Assembly: GCF_008580665.1 (NCBI RefSeq)
Contig: NZ_BKDJ01000002.1
Location: 195,100-259,099 of the forward strand
Length of the DNA stretch: 64,000 bases
Direction of reading: 5' to 3'
Origin: Zafaria cholistanensis
GTDB taxonomy: Bacteria > Actinomycetota > Actinomycetes > Actinomycetales > Micrococcaceae
The position numbers and the translations under genes are program-made. The notes below the pieces were generated by a model. It was not told the DNA's origin. It saw nothing but the letters and a program-made list of their open reading frames with translations, and searched no databases. Numbering within the stretch: position 1 is the first letter of the stretch; the number at the start of each line of letters is the position of its first letter. This document shows positions 52,011 through 58,999 of the stretch, one piece after another.

Positions 52011-52080
52011 GAAAGCCTCCTGGGGTGCGGGACGGGCGCTAACGGACAGGCGTTGCCGGACGGTGATTCTCGGGTGGGGA

Positions 52081-52503
52081 TTACCGGGCGGCCGGGACGA
52101 GGGAGGCGATCAGGTCCTCGACGCGGGCCTTGATCGCGTCCCGGATCGGGCGGACGGACTCGACGCCTTTGCCCGCCGGGTCCTCCAGGACCCAGTCCTC
52201 GTAGCGCTTGCCCGGGAAGTAGGGGCATTCGTCGCCGCAGCCCATGGTGATCACCACGTCGGATTCCTGGACGGCCTCGGTGGTGAGGACCTTCGGGATC
52301 TCCGCGGACATGTCGATGCCCACCTCCGCCATGGCCTCGACCGCGGCGGGGTTGATGTGCTCCGCCGGCTGCGAGCCGGCGGAGCGGACCTCGATCCGGC
52401 CCTGGGAGAGGGTGGAGAGGAACGCTGCGGCCATCTGGGAACGGCCCGCGTTGTGGACGCAGACGAACAGGACGGAGGGCTTCTTGGCGGTTTCGGTGCT
52501 CAC
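52081..52503 (-). CDS. arsC: Arsenate reductase, low-molecular-weight phosphatase type
   Basis: A 140-aa arsenate reductase that reduces As(V) to As(III). The catalytic P-loop is [11 protein letters not shown] (Cys15, Arg21). [26 protein letters not shown] resembles the mycothiol/mycoredoxin-linked ArsC proteins of corynebacteria, whereas the adjacent trxB points to thioredoxin; both recycling routes are possible. The GTG has AGGAG upstream. The promoter region carries two ArsR-type dyads. Confidence 0.93.
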   Translation of the reverse strand: MSTETAKKPSVLFVCVHNAGRSQMAAAFLSTLSQGRIEVRSAGSQPAEHINPAAVEAMAEVGIDMSAEIPKVLTTEAVQESDVVITMGCGDECPYFPGKRYEDWVLEDPAGKGVESVRPIRDAIKARVEDLIASLVPAAR

Positions 52504-52661
52504 GGGGCTTCTCCTGGCATGGGCTGGGTGGCGGGTCGGGCTGGGCTGGGCCTGAGTTTAAGTCTGGGCTTAGGCCTGGGTTGAGGTCTGGATTGAGGTG
52601 TGGGAGCCGGGTGCTTTGACCCAACATGCCCACCACCCGATAAACGGGATGGTCGTCAAAC

Positions 52662-52677
52662 ATTGATGGCGATCGAT
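52662..52677. promoter_or_regulatory. Second, weaker ArsR-type dyad upstream of arsC
   Basis: ATTGATGGCGATCGAT has the ATTGA-N6-TCAAT layout with one mismatch. It lies 37 bp from the stronger site, downstream of the predicted arsC transcription start. Confidence 0.45.
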
Positions 52678-52683
52678 GCAGGC

Positions 52684-52714
52684 AGTATCCGGCGCTTGAT
52701 TGATGGATGTCAAT
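52684..52714 (-). promoter_or_regulatory. arsC promoter with overlapping ArsR-type operator
   Basis: On the minus strand TTGACA (52708-52713), an 18-bp spacer and GATACT (52684-52689) form a promoter. The dyad ATTGATGGATGTCAAT (52699-52714) covers the -35 element. The same ATTGATG-N2-TGTCAATAT core occurs before the second arsR gene. Confidence 0.65.
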
Positions 52715-52764
52715 ATTTGTCTTGTCCGCCCGGGGGCCAGGGCCGGCTCCGCAGGCTCCGAGGG

Positions 52765-52822
52765 CCCGCGGCACGAGCTCCCAGAGCCCGCGGCACGAGC
52801 TCCCAGGGCCCGCGGCGCGGGG
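52765..52822. repeat. 22-bp tandem repeat next to the ArsR-ArsC fusion stop codon
   Basis: Two copies of a 22-bp unit starting CCCGCGGCACGAGCTCCCAG (52765-52808), plus the start of a third, end directly at the stop codon (52823-52825) of the fusion gene. Confidence 0.85.
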
Positions 52823-53497
52823 TCACGCGGCCAGCAGGCGCGCTCCCAGTCCGCTGACGCGCCGGGCGATGTCCCGGAAGGCGTCCTCGAAGGCCTGGTC
52901 CGTGCCCCGCCGCAGCGGGTCCGGCACGGACCAGTGCACGTGGCCCAGGCCGGCCAGTTCCTCGTGGGCGCTGTCGCATACGGTGACGACGAAGTCCCCC
53001 TCCGCGGCCACCTGGTCCAGCCCGCAGGGGGGAATATCCGCGAGGTCCACCCCGTGGCGGCGGGCGACCTCAATGGCTCCCCGGGCAATCCGGTCCGCCG
53101 GACGCGTCCCCGCCGACGTCGACGGAATTTCGCTGACCCGCCTCCATAGCGCGGCGGCCAGCTGGGAGCGGGCGCTGTTTCGCGTGCAGACGAACAATAC
53201 GCGGCGGGCCCCCCGACCGGCGCCGGGCGCCAGGTGCTCCAGCGCACCGTCGGCAAGCCGGACGTAGCTGCGGCGCCTGTCGGCCTCGGAGCGGTGGCGG
53301 ATGGCCAGCCCGGCCTCCTCCAGCCTGCGCAGGTGGTGGGACAGCAGGTTGGACGGCATCCCCAGCCGGGACTGGAGCTCCGTCGGGGAAAAGTCCCCCA
53401 GCGTCAGCAGGTCCACGATGCGCAGCCGCGCGGGATCCGCCAGCGCGGCATGCTTTGCGACGCGGGCCTGGAAGCCGGCTGTGGTCTCAATGTCCAT
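52823..53497 (-). CDS. ArsR regulator fused to an arsenate reductase-like phosphatase domain
   Basis: A 224-aa fusion. Residues 1-90 are an ArsR-type winged helix (LADPARLRIVDLLTLGDFSPTELQSRLGMPSNLLSHHLRRLEEAGL in order), lacking the usual CVC arsenite site. Residues 98-224 are a low-molecular-weight phosphatase/ArsC domain with P-loop VCTRNSARSQ (Cys104, Arg110) and HWSVPDPL. It may sense oxyanions through the catalytic pocket. The ATG at 53497 lies 7 nt from a -10-like CAAAAT with TTGACC 17 bp upstream, suggesting a leaderless mRNA. It diverges from the aquaglyceroporin gene. Confidence 0.87.
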   Translation of the reverse strand: MDIETTAGFQARVAKHAALADPARLRIVDLLTLGDFSPTELQSRLGMPSNLLSHHLRRLEEAGLAIRHRSEADRRRSYVRLADGALEHLAPGAGRGARRVLFVCTRNSARSQLAAALWRRVSEIPSTSAGTRPADRIARGAIEVARRHGVDLADIPPCGLDQVAAEGDFVVTVCDSAHEELAGLGHVHWSVPDPLRRGTDQAFEDAFRDIARRVSGLGARLLAA

Positions 53498-53500
53498 TGC

Positions 53501-53516
53501 CTCAATTTTGACTGAG
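53501..53516. promoter_or_regulatory. Dyad between the ArsR-ArsC fusion and aquaglyceroporin genes
   Basis: CTCA-ATTTTGAC-TGAG (with inner TCAA-TT-TTGA) lies in the 45-bp divergent spacer and overlaps the predicted -10 of the fusion gene. It differs from the ATTGA-N6-TCAAT sites, so the fusion protein may have its own operator. Confidence 0.5.
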
Positions 53517-53542
53517 TTAATTCTTTGGGTCAAGCTGGTGCC

Positions 53543-54283
53543 ATGACTTCACACCAGCCGCCGCTGTGGCGCCGCGCCGTTGCCGAACTGCTTGGCACCA
53601 GCCTGCTCGTGGCCATCGTCGTCGGTTCCGGGATCGCCGCGCAGCAGCTCTCCCCCGGCGACGTGGGCCTGCAGCTGCTCCAGAACAGCACCGCGACGGT
53701 GCTGGGCCTGACGGTGCTGATCCTGGTGCTCGGGCCGGTCAGCGGCGCGCACTTCAATCCGGTGGTCTCCCTGGTCGACTGGGTGCTCGGCCGGCGCAGC
53801 GGATCCGGACTGACCCTGCCGGAGCTGGGCACCTATGTGGCAGCCCAGACCGCGGGCGCAGTGGGCGGCAGCGTGCTGGCCAATGCCATGTTCGAGGTGG
53901 GGACTTCCCTCTCCGCCAAGGATCGCGCAACCCCGGGGCACCTGCTGGCCGAGGTGGTTGCCACCGCCGGGCTCATCCTGCTGATCTTTGCCCTCGCAGC
54001 CACCTCCCGCGGCGCGCTCGCCGCGCCGGCGGTGGGCGCCTACATCGGGGCCGCGTACTGGTTCGCGTCCTCGACGTCGTTTGCGAACCCGGCCGTCACG
54101 GTCGGGCGCATCTTCAGCGACACGTTCGCCGGCATCGCTCCGGCCTCCGTTCCCGGATTCGTCCTGGCGCAGCTGGCCGGTGCGGCGGCGGGCCTGGGCC
54201 TCCTGCTGGTCCTGTTCCCCCGCGCGGCCCGCGCCGCGGACGACGTCGTCCTTCCGCACCGCTCCGAACCGGCCGGTCCGTAA
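53543..54283 (+). CDS. MIP family channel (arsenite-associated aquaglyceroporin, AqpS-like)
   Basis: A 246-aa six-helix channel with paired half-helix motifs HFNPVVSL (NPV 72-74) and FANPAVTVGR (NPA 182-184). The usual selectivity-filter arginine after the second NPA is replaced by Val, as in the ars-linked aquaglyceroporins I know of. These let As(OH)3 leave the cell down its gradient after ArsC has produced it. It diverges from the ArsR-ArsC fusion and is followed by a second arsR. The start is the ATG at 53543; only a weak Shine-Dalgarno is visible. Confidence 0.9.
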   Translation: MTSHQPPLWRRAVAELLGTSLLVAIVVGSGIAAQQLSPGDVGLQLLQNSTATVLGLTVLILVLGPVSGAHFNPVVSLVDWVLGRRSGSGLTLPELGTYVAAQTAGAVGGSVLANAMFEVGTSLSAKDRATPGHLLAEVVATAGLILLIFALAATSRGALAAPAVGAYIGAAYWFASSTSFANPAVTVGRIFSDTFAGIAPASVPGFVLAQLAGAAAGLGLLLVLFPRAARAADDVVLPHRSEPAGP

Positions 54284-54341
54284 GCAACCCGCCCTCAGCC
54301 GCCGGGCCGCAACCGCCAGCTTGAGGCTCAGCTCTCCATTC

Positions 54342-54370
54342 ATTGATGCCTGTCAATATCCGGGCATAAT
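54342..54370 (+). promoter_or_regulatory. arsR promoter with overlapping ArsR operator; leaderless start
   Basis: The dyad ATTGATGCCTGTCAAT (54342-54357) includes the -35 TTGATG (54343-54348 region). CATAAT (54365-54370) follows at a 16-bp spacing. The predicted transcription start coincides with the A of the ATG at 54377, so the mRNA should be leaderless and self-repressed. Confidence 0.65.
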
Positions 54371-54376
54371 GGGTAC

Positions 54377-54727
54377 ATGGAACCGCTGCCCACCCCCACG
54401 CCGGCCCCGGACCAGCCCTGCTGCGCCCCGAAGGGAACGGCCGCCCTGGGCGCCGAGGAGGCGAAGCGCAAGGCCCTGGTTTTCAAGGCGCTCGCCGATC
54501 CGAACCGGCTGCGGCTGCTCTCGATCGTCAGGGCCGAACCGTCCGGCGAGTCCTGCGTGTGTGACCTGACCGGCCCGCTGGAGCTGGGCCAGCCCACCGT
54601 GTCCCACCATCTGAAGGTCCTGGTCGACGCGGGCCTGCTGCACCGCGAAAAGCGCGGCACTTGGGCCTACTACTCCCTGGTTCCCGGCGCGCTGGATGAC
54701 GTCGCCGGAATTCTCGCCCAACTCTGA
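54377..54727 (+). CDS. arsR: ArsR family transcriptional regulator, arsenite-responsive type
   Basis: A 116-aa winged-helix repressor with the metalloid site ESCVCDL (Cys60, Cys62) in the recognition region and VSHHLKVLVDAGLLHREKRGTWAYYSL. A further CC pair at residues 15-16 may contribute, as in three-cysteine sites. It should release DNA when As(III) binds. The operator in its promoter recurs before arsC, so it probably controls both. It is co-directional with the aquaglyceroporin and SulP genes. Confidence 0.93.
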   Translation: MEPLPTPTPAPDQPCCAPKGTAALGAEEAKRKALVFKALADPNRLRLLSIVRAEPSGESCVCDLTGPLELGQPTVSHHLKVLVDAGLLHREKRGTWAYYSLVPGALDDVAGILAQL

Positions 54728-54861
54728 CCCCGCGCACCCTGCATACCCCGCGCACCCCGTCGGGAGAGTCGAACACACCGGCCTTTTCCGCGCAGCGCCC
54801 CCCGTTTCCCTTGACCCCGCCAGCCTGGCGCCGCCGCGCCCACGACCGATCGGAACCACCC

Positions 54862-56379
54862 ATGGCCCCCGCCCCCGCAAGCAGCACGTTGACGCCGGAG
54901 GAACGGCAGTCCGTACTGCGCACCCTGAAGTCCCCGCGCCTGCTCAAGACCGAGGTCCTGGCCGGACTCGTCGTGGCCCTGGCGCTGATCCCCGAGGCCA
55001 TCGCGTTTTCCATCATCGCCGGGGTCGATCCCCGCCTGGGCCTGTTCGCCTCGTTCACCATGGCCGTGACGATCGCCTTTGTGGGCGGGCGGCCCGCGAT
55101 GATCTCCGCCGCTACCGGCGCCGTCGCCCTGGTCATTGCCCCCCTGGTGAAAAGCCACGGCGTGGACTACTTCATCGCCGCCGTGATTCTCGGCGGGATA
55201 TTCCAAATCATTTTGGGCCTGTCCGGAGTCGCCAGGCTGATGCGCTTCATTCCACGCTCCGTCATGGTGGGATTCGTCAATGCGCTGGCCATCCTGATCT
55301 TCATGACCCAGGTCCCCGAACTGCTCGGGGTCCCGTGGCTGGTCTACCCGCTCACCGCGCTGGGGCTGCTGATCGTCTTCGGCCTGCCCAAAATCACCAC
55401 CGCGGTACCTGCCCCCCTGGTCGCGATCGTGCTGCTGACCTTCATCACAGTGCTGGCCTCCCTCGTGGTTCCCACCGTGGGCGACAAGGGCGACCTGCCT
55501 GATTCGCTGCCTTCGCTCTTCGTCCCGAATGTTCCCTTCACGGTTGAAACCCTGCAGATCGTTTTCCCCTTTGCCTTGGCGCTGGCCTTCGTGGGCCTGC
55601 TCGAATCCCTGATGACGGCCAAGCTGGTGGACGACGTCACCGACACCCGCTCCAACAAGACCCGCGAATCGTGGGGCCAGGGTGTGGCGAACATTGTCAC
55701 CGGTTTCACCGGCGGCATGGGAGGCTGCGCAATGATCGGGCAAACCATGATCAACGTGAAGGCCTCCGGCGCGCGCACCAGGATCTCGACCTTCCTGGCC
55801 GGTGTCTTCCTGCTCATCCTGGTGGTGGCCCTCGGCGGGATCGTTTCGGTGATCCCGATGGCGGCCCTGGTCGCCGTGATGATCTTCGTCTCCGTGGCCA
55901 CCTTCGACTGGCACTCCGTCCGCCCCTCGACGCTGCGGATGATGCCCAAGAGCGAAACCGCGGTCATGCTCGCCACGGTGACCGCCACCGTCGCCACCCA
56001 TAACCTCGCCATCGGCGTGGGCGTCGGGGTGCTGACGGCCACGGTCATGTTCGCCCGCCGGGTGGCGCACTTCGTCACCGTGGAACGGACCGTCACGGCC
56101 ATCGACGGCCGCGAAACCGCCACGTACGTGGTGAATGGCGAGCTGTTCTTCGCCTCCTCCAACGACCTCTACACGCAGTTCGAATACGCGCTGGATCCGG
56201 AGCAGGTGGTCATCGACATGCATGCCTCCCACCTGTGGGACGCCTCCACCGTTGCGGCTTTGGATGCGATCACCGAGAAATACCGCCACCATGGCAAGGA
56301 CGTGAGGATCGTCGGCCTCAACGAGGCCAGCCTGCTCATGCACGAACGCCTGGGCGGAAAACTGGGCGCAGGCCACTAG
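54862..56379 (+). CDS. SulP family inorganic anion transporter (second copy)
   Basis: A 505-aa SulP transporter with about ten transmembrane helices (LAGLVVALALIPEAIAFSIIAG; MISAATGAVALVIAPLV; GFTGGMGGCAMIGQTMINVKASGARTRIST) and a short C-terminal STAS domain (VNGELFFASSNDL; HASHLWDASTVAALD). The GGMGGCAMIGQ segment marks a different SulP subtype from the one at 1264, closer to bicarbonate/sulfate types of bacteria. It lies 134 bp behind arsR; a link to arsenic is possible only by position. The ATG at 54862 is chosen; a short extension upstream is not family-like. Confidence 0.9.
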   Translation: MAPAPASSTLTPEERQSVLRTLKSPRLLKTEVLAGLVVALALIPEAIAFSIIAGVDPRLGLFASFTMAVTIAFVGGRPAMISAATGAVALVIAPLVKSHGVDYFIAAVILGGIFQIILGLSGVARLMRFIPRSVMVGFVNALAILIFMTQVPELLGVPWLVYPLTALGLLIVFGLPKITTAVPAPLVAIVLLTFITVLASLVVPTVGDKGDLPDSLPSLFVPNVPFTVETLQIVFPFALALAFVGLLESLMTAKLVDDVTDTRSNKTRESWGQGVANIVTGFTGGMGGCAMIGQTMINVKASGARTRISTFLAGVFLLILVVALGGIVSVIPMAALVAVMIFVSVATFDWHSVRPSTLRMMPKSETAVMLATVTATVATHNLAIGVGVGVLTATVMFARRVAHFVTVERTVTAIDGRETATYVVNGELFFASSNDLYTQFEYALDPEQVVIDMHASHLWDASTVAALDAITEKYRHHGKDVRIVGLNEASLLMHERLGGKLGAGH

Positions 56380-56398
56380 GGCAGGCGGCCCCGGGAGG

Positions 56399-57862
56399 TC
56401 AGTGGGACTGGCTGAAGGGACCCTCCTGCCCGGTTTCGGGGGCGCCGGTGCGGGCCGGGGCCTCCGGGCCGTGCCCGGTGGTCCCTGCCGCTACGGCACC
56501 GGACCGGCCGGCGGGCTGGTACGGCCGGCCCAGGGCGCGGTATTCCCAGCCGTGGGCCGTGTAGTGATCGGGATTGAGGGCGTGGCGGCCGTCGAAGATG
56601 CGCCGGTGCGCCACCAGGGCCCCGAGGTCCTGGGGGTCGGCTTCGCGGAATTCGTCCCACTCGGTGAGCAGGGCGACGACGTCGGCGTGCCGGACCGCCT
56701 CGGCGAGGGAGCCGACGTAGTCCAGGTCCGGGTAGGTCCGGTGGGCGTTGGGGTTGGCCTCCGGGTCGTAGACGGTGACGGAGGCGCCTTCCAGGTAGAG
56801 GAGCCGTGCCACGTCCAGGGCGGGGGCGTCGCGGACGTCGTCGGAATTGGGCTTGAAGGCGGCCCCCAGGGCCGCGACCTTCACCCCGGACAGGGTGCCG
56901 CCGGCGAGTTCGCGGATCAGGTCGACGCTGCGGGTGCGGCGGCGGTTGTTGATGGAGTCCACTTCCCCGAGGAAGCGCACGGCCTGGCCGACGCCGAGTT
57001 CCTCGGCGCGGTGCTTGAAGGCGCGGATGTCCTTGGGGAGGCATCCGCCGCCGAAGCCGAGGCCGGGCTTCAGGAAGCGGCCGCCGATGCGGGTGTCCAG
57101 GCTCAGGGCCCGGGCGAGCAGGCTGACGTCGGCCCCGGTCGCTTCGCAGACTTCGGCCATGGCGTTGATGAAGGAGATCTTGGTGGCCAGGAAGGAGTTC
57201 GCCGCCACCTTGACCAGCTCGGCGGTGGCCAGGTCCGTGACGATCAGCGGGGTGCCGTCCGCCAGCAGCGGATGGAAGATGCGGCGCAGCTGGGATTCGG
57301 CCCACTCGGAGGCGACGCCAAAGACCAGGCGGTCCGGGTGAAGGGTGTCCTCGACGGCAAAGCCTTCGCGCAGGAACTCTGGATTCCAGGCCAGCTCCAG
57401 CTCCGGGCCCGCGGGCGAGAGTCCCTGGACCATCCCGGTCAGCCGGGCGGCGGTGCCGATGGGCACGGTGGACTTGCCGACCAGCAGCGCCTTGCGGTCG
57501 ATGCGCGAGGCGAGCGAGGCGAAGGCGGCGTGGACGTACTTCAGCTCCGCCGCGGAGGAGTCGGTGGCCTGCGGCGTGCCGACGCAGACGAAGTGCACGT
57601 CCCCGAAGGCGGCGGCCTCGTCGAAGTCCGTGGTGAAGTGCAGGCGGCCGGTGGCCATGGCCCGGTCCAGCTTCTCCGGCAGCCCGGGTTCGAAGAAGGG
57701 AACCTTGCCGGCGCGCAGCTGCGCGACCTTGCGTTCGTCCACGTCGACGCCGAGCACGTCGAAGCCAAGCACGGCCATGCAAATGGCGTGGGTGGCTCCA
57801 AGGTAGCCGGTGCCGACCACGGTGACTTTGGGAGCGGCGGGGTTGGGCAGGGTGGAATCCAT
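56399..57862 (-). CDS. UDP-glucose 6-dehydrogenase family protein
   Basis: A 487-aa nucleotide-sugar dehydrogenase that oxidises UDP-glucose to UDP-glucuronate with two NAD. Landmarks are VVGTGYLGATHA (17-22), GKSTVPIGTAARL, NPEFLREGFAVEDTLHPDRLV, the catalytic FGGGCLPKDIRAF (Cys274) and GAAFKPNSDDVRDAPALDV. The last 35 residues are a Pro/Gly-rich tail. GDP-mannose dehydrogenase (AlgD) belongs to the same superfamily and cannot be fully excluded. It closes an operon with a GT2 synthase and two beta-helix proteins, so it supplies the activated uronate. Confidence 0.93.
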   Translation of the reverse strand: MDSTLPNPAAPKVTVVGTGYLGATHAICMAVLGFDVLGVDVDERKVAQLRAGKVPFFEPGLPEKLDRAMATGRLHFTTDFDEAAAFGDVHFVCVGTPQATDSSAAELKYVHAAFASLASRIDRKALLVGKSTVPIGTAARLTGMVQGLSPAGPELELAWNPEFLREGFAVEDTLHPDRLVFGVASEWAESQLRRIFHPLLADGTPLIVTDLATAELVKVAANSFLATKISFINAMAEVCEATGADVSLLARALSLDTRIGGRFLKPGLGFGGGCLPKDIRAFKHRAEELGVGQAVRFLGEVDSINNRRRTRSVDLIRELAGGTLSGVKVAALGAAFKPNSDDVRDAPALDVARLLYLEGASVTVYDPEANPNAHRTYPDLDYVGSLAEAVRHADVVALLTEWDEFREADPQDLGALVAHRRIFDGRHALNPDHYTAHGWEYRALGRPYQPAGRSGAVAAGTTGHGPEAPARTGAPETGQEGPFSQSH

Positions 57863-57907
57863 GGTCTTGGCTCTTTCCGGTTGGCCGGGTGGTGGGAAGG
57901 CGCCGCC

Positions 57908-58999
57908 TCAGCTGGCGCAGGGTTCGTTGGAGAGGCCGCTCTTGGCAGCGGTGGCCCGGTTGCTGCACTCGACCACGTTCTCGAGCACGGGGGTCAGGGC
58001 GTAGCCGTAGCCGGGCCCGTTGACATGCGCGGTGTTGCCGCGGAAGACGTTGCCGGTGCCCCAGCCGTCCAGGATCTCGTGCGTCTGGTATCCGTCCTTG
58101 GGCGAGTTCGTTCCGGCATTCCCGGCAATGGTCCAGCCTTTGCCCTTGACGTCCACCCACGAGTCGGCCTCCTTCAGTCCGGCGCCGTCGAAGCGGTTGT
58201 CCCGGAGCACGCCGTTGGACGTTCCCTCCTTGATGTCCACGCTCTCCGCGGTCGTCGCGGAAATCGTGTTTCCAACGATCTCGTTGCGGTCGCTGCGGTC
58301 CGGTTTGCAGTTGCTGATATCGCACCAGTTGCTCTCGGCGGTGCCGATGTAGATGCCTTCGCCGAACTTGGGCTTGCGCTGGCCGGTGTCGGAGATCGTG
58401 TTGCCGAGGACCCGGTTGTCCGTGCTGAACTTGCGCAGGTGGACCGCCTCATCGCCGGTGTCCGTGACTGTCAGGCCACGGATGACGGAGTGGGTGACCT
58501 CGTCCGCCATGACCCCTTTCTGGCCGTTGCGGACGGTGAAGCCCTGCAGCACCCAGTGCGCGGCCTGGTCCAGGTGGAAGACATAGCCCTCCTCGATCCC
58601 CCCGCCGTCCAGGATCGCCCGGGCGCTGCCGCAGACGGTGATGGGGCGGTCCGCGGTGCCGTCCCCCGTACCGGTGAAGTTCCCCTCGTAGACGCCATCC
58701 GCCAGCACGATCACGGTGCCCGGTTCCGGCTCCTCCAGCACGTTGTGCAGTTCCCCGTCCGTGGCCACCGTCACGGTGGCTTCCGGGCATCCCGGCACGG
58801 CGCCACTGGCGGACGGCGGTGCCGTGGCGTCGGGCACGGCACTTGGGGTGGGAGCGGACCCGCTGGCGGGCGCGCCCGGCGGGGCCCCGGCGCCGCTGTC
58901 CCGGCCTCCGGAAGGGCCGGTGGCGGCCATGGCCAGGACGACGGCGCCCAGGGCGAGCGTCAGCAGGACGGCCAGCAGGGCCAGCGGGCGTTTGGTCAT
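57908..58999 (-). CDS. Secreted right-handed parallel beta-helix protein
   Basis: A 363-aa exported protein. It has an N-terminal signal or anchor (PLALLAVLLTLALGAVVLAMAA), a Pro/Ala/Gly/Ser-rich linker, then parallel beta-helix coils (VFHLDQAAHWVLQGFTVRN; NRVLGNTISDTG; RNEIVGNTISAT). The fold is that of polysaccharide lyases, C5-epimerases and chondroitinase B-like enzymes. The ATG overlaps the TGA of the preceding beta-helix gene (ATGA). It probably acts on the polymer made by this operon. Confidence 0.85.
   Translation of the reverse strand: MTKRPLALLAVLLTLALGAVVLAMAATGPSGGRDSGAGAPPGAPASGSAPTPSAVPDATAPPSASGAVPGCPEATVTVATDGELHNVLEEPEPGTVIVLADGVYEGNFTGTGDGTADRPITVCGSARAILDGGGIEEGYVFHLDQAAHWVLQGFTVRNGQKGVMADEVTHSVIRGLTVTDTGDEAVHLRKFSTDNRVLGNTISDTGQRKPKFGEGIYIGTAESNWCDISNCKPDRSDRNEIVGNTISATTAESVDIKEGTSNGVLRDNRFDGAGLKEADSWVDVKGKGWTIAGNAGTNSPKDGYQTHEILDGWGTGNVFRGNTAHVNGPGYGYALTPVLENVVECSNRATAAKSGLSNEPCAS

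Larger units (their letters stand above)
52504..52822. other. arsC upstream region with repeats and operators
   Basis: This 319-bp region holds degenerate short repeats of the type GGCCTGGGTTGAGG (about 52549-52600), the arsC promoter with two ArsR-type dyads, and the 22-bp repeats next to the ArsR-ArsC fusion stop codon. No coding sequence was recognised. Confidence 0.6.

Noticed and set aside
54862-56379. Calling the second SulP protein an arsenate or phosphate transporter of the ars locus
   Set aside because: Only position supports it; SulP members usually carry sulfate or bicarbonate and no ars operator precedes it directly.
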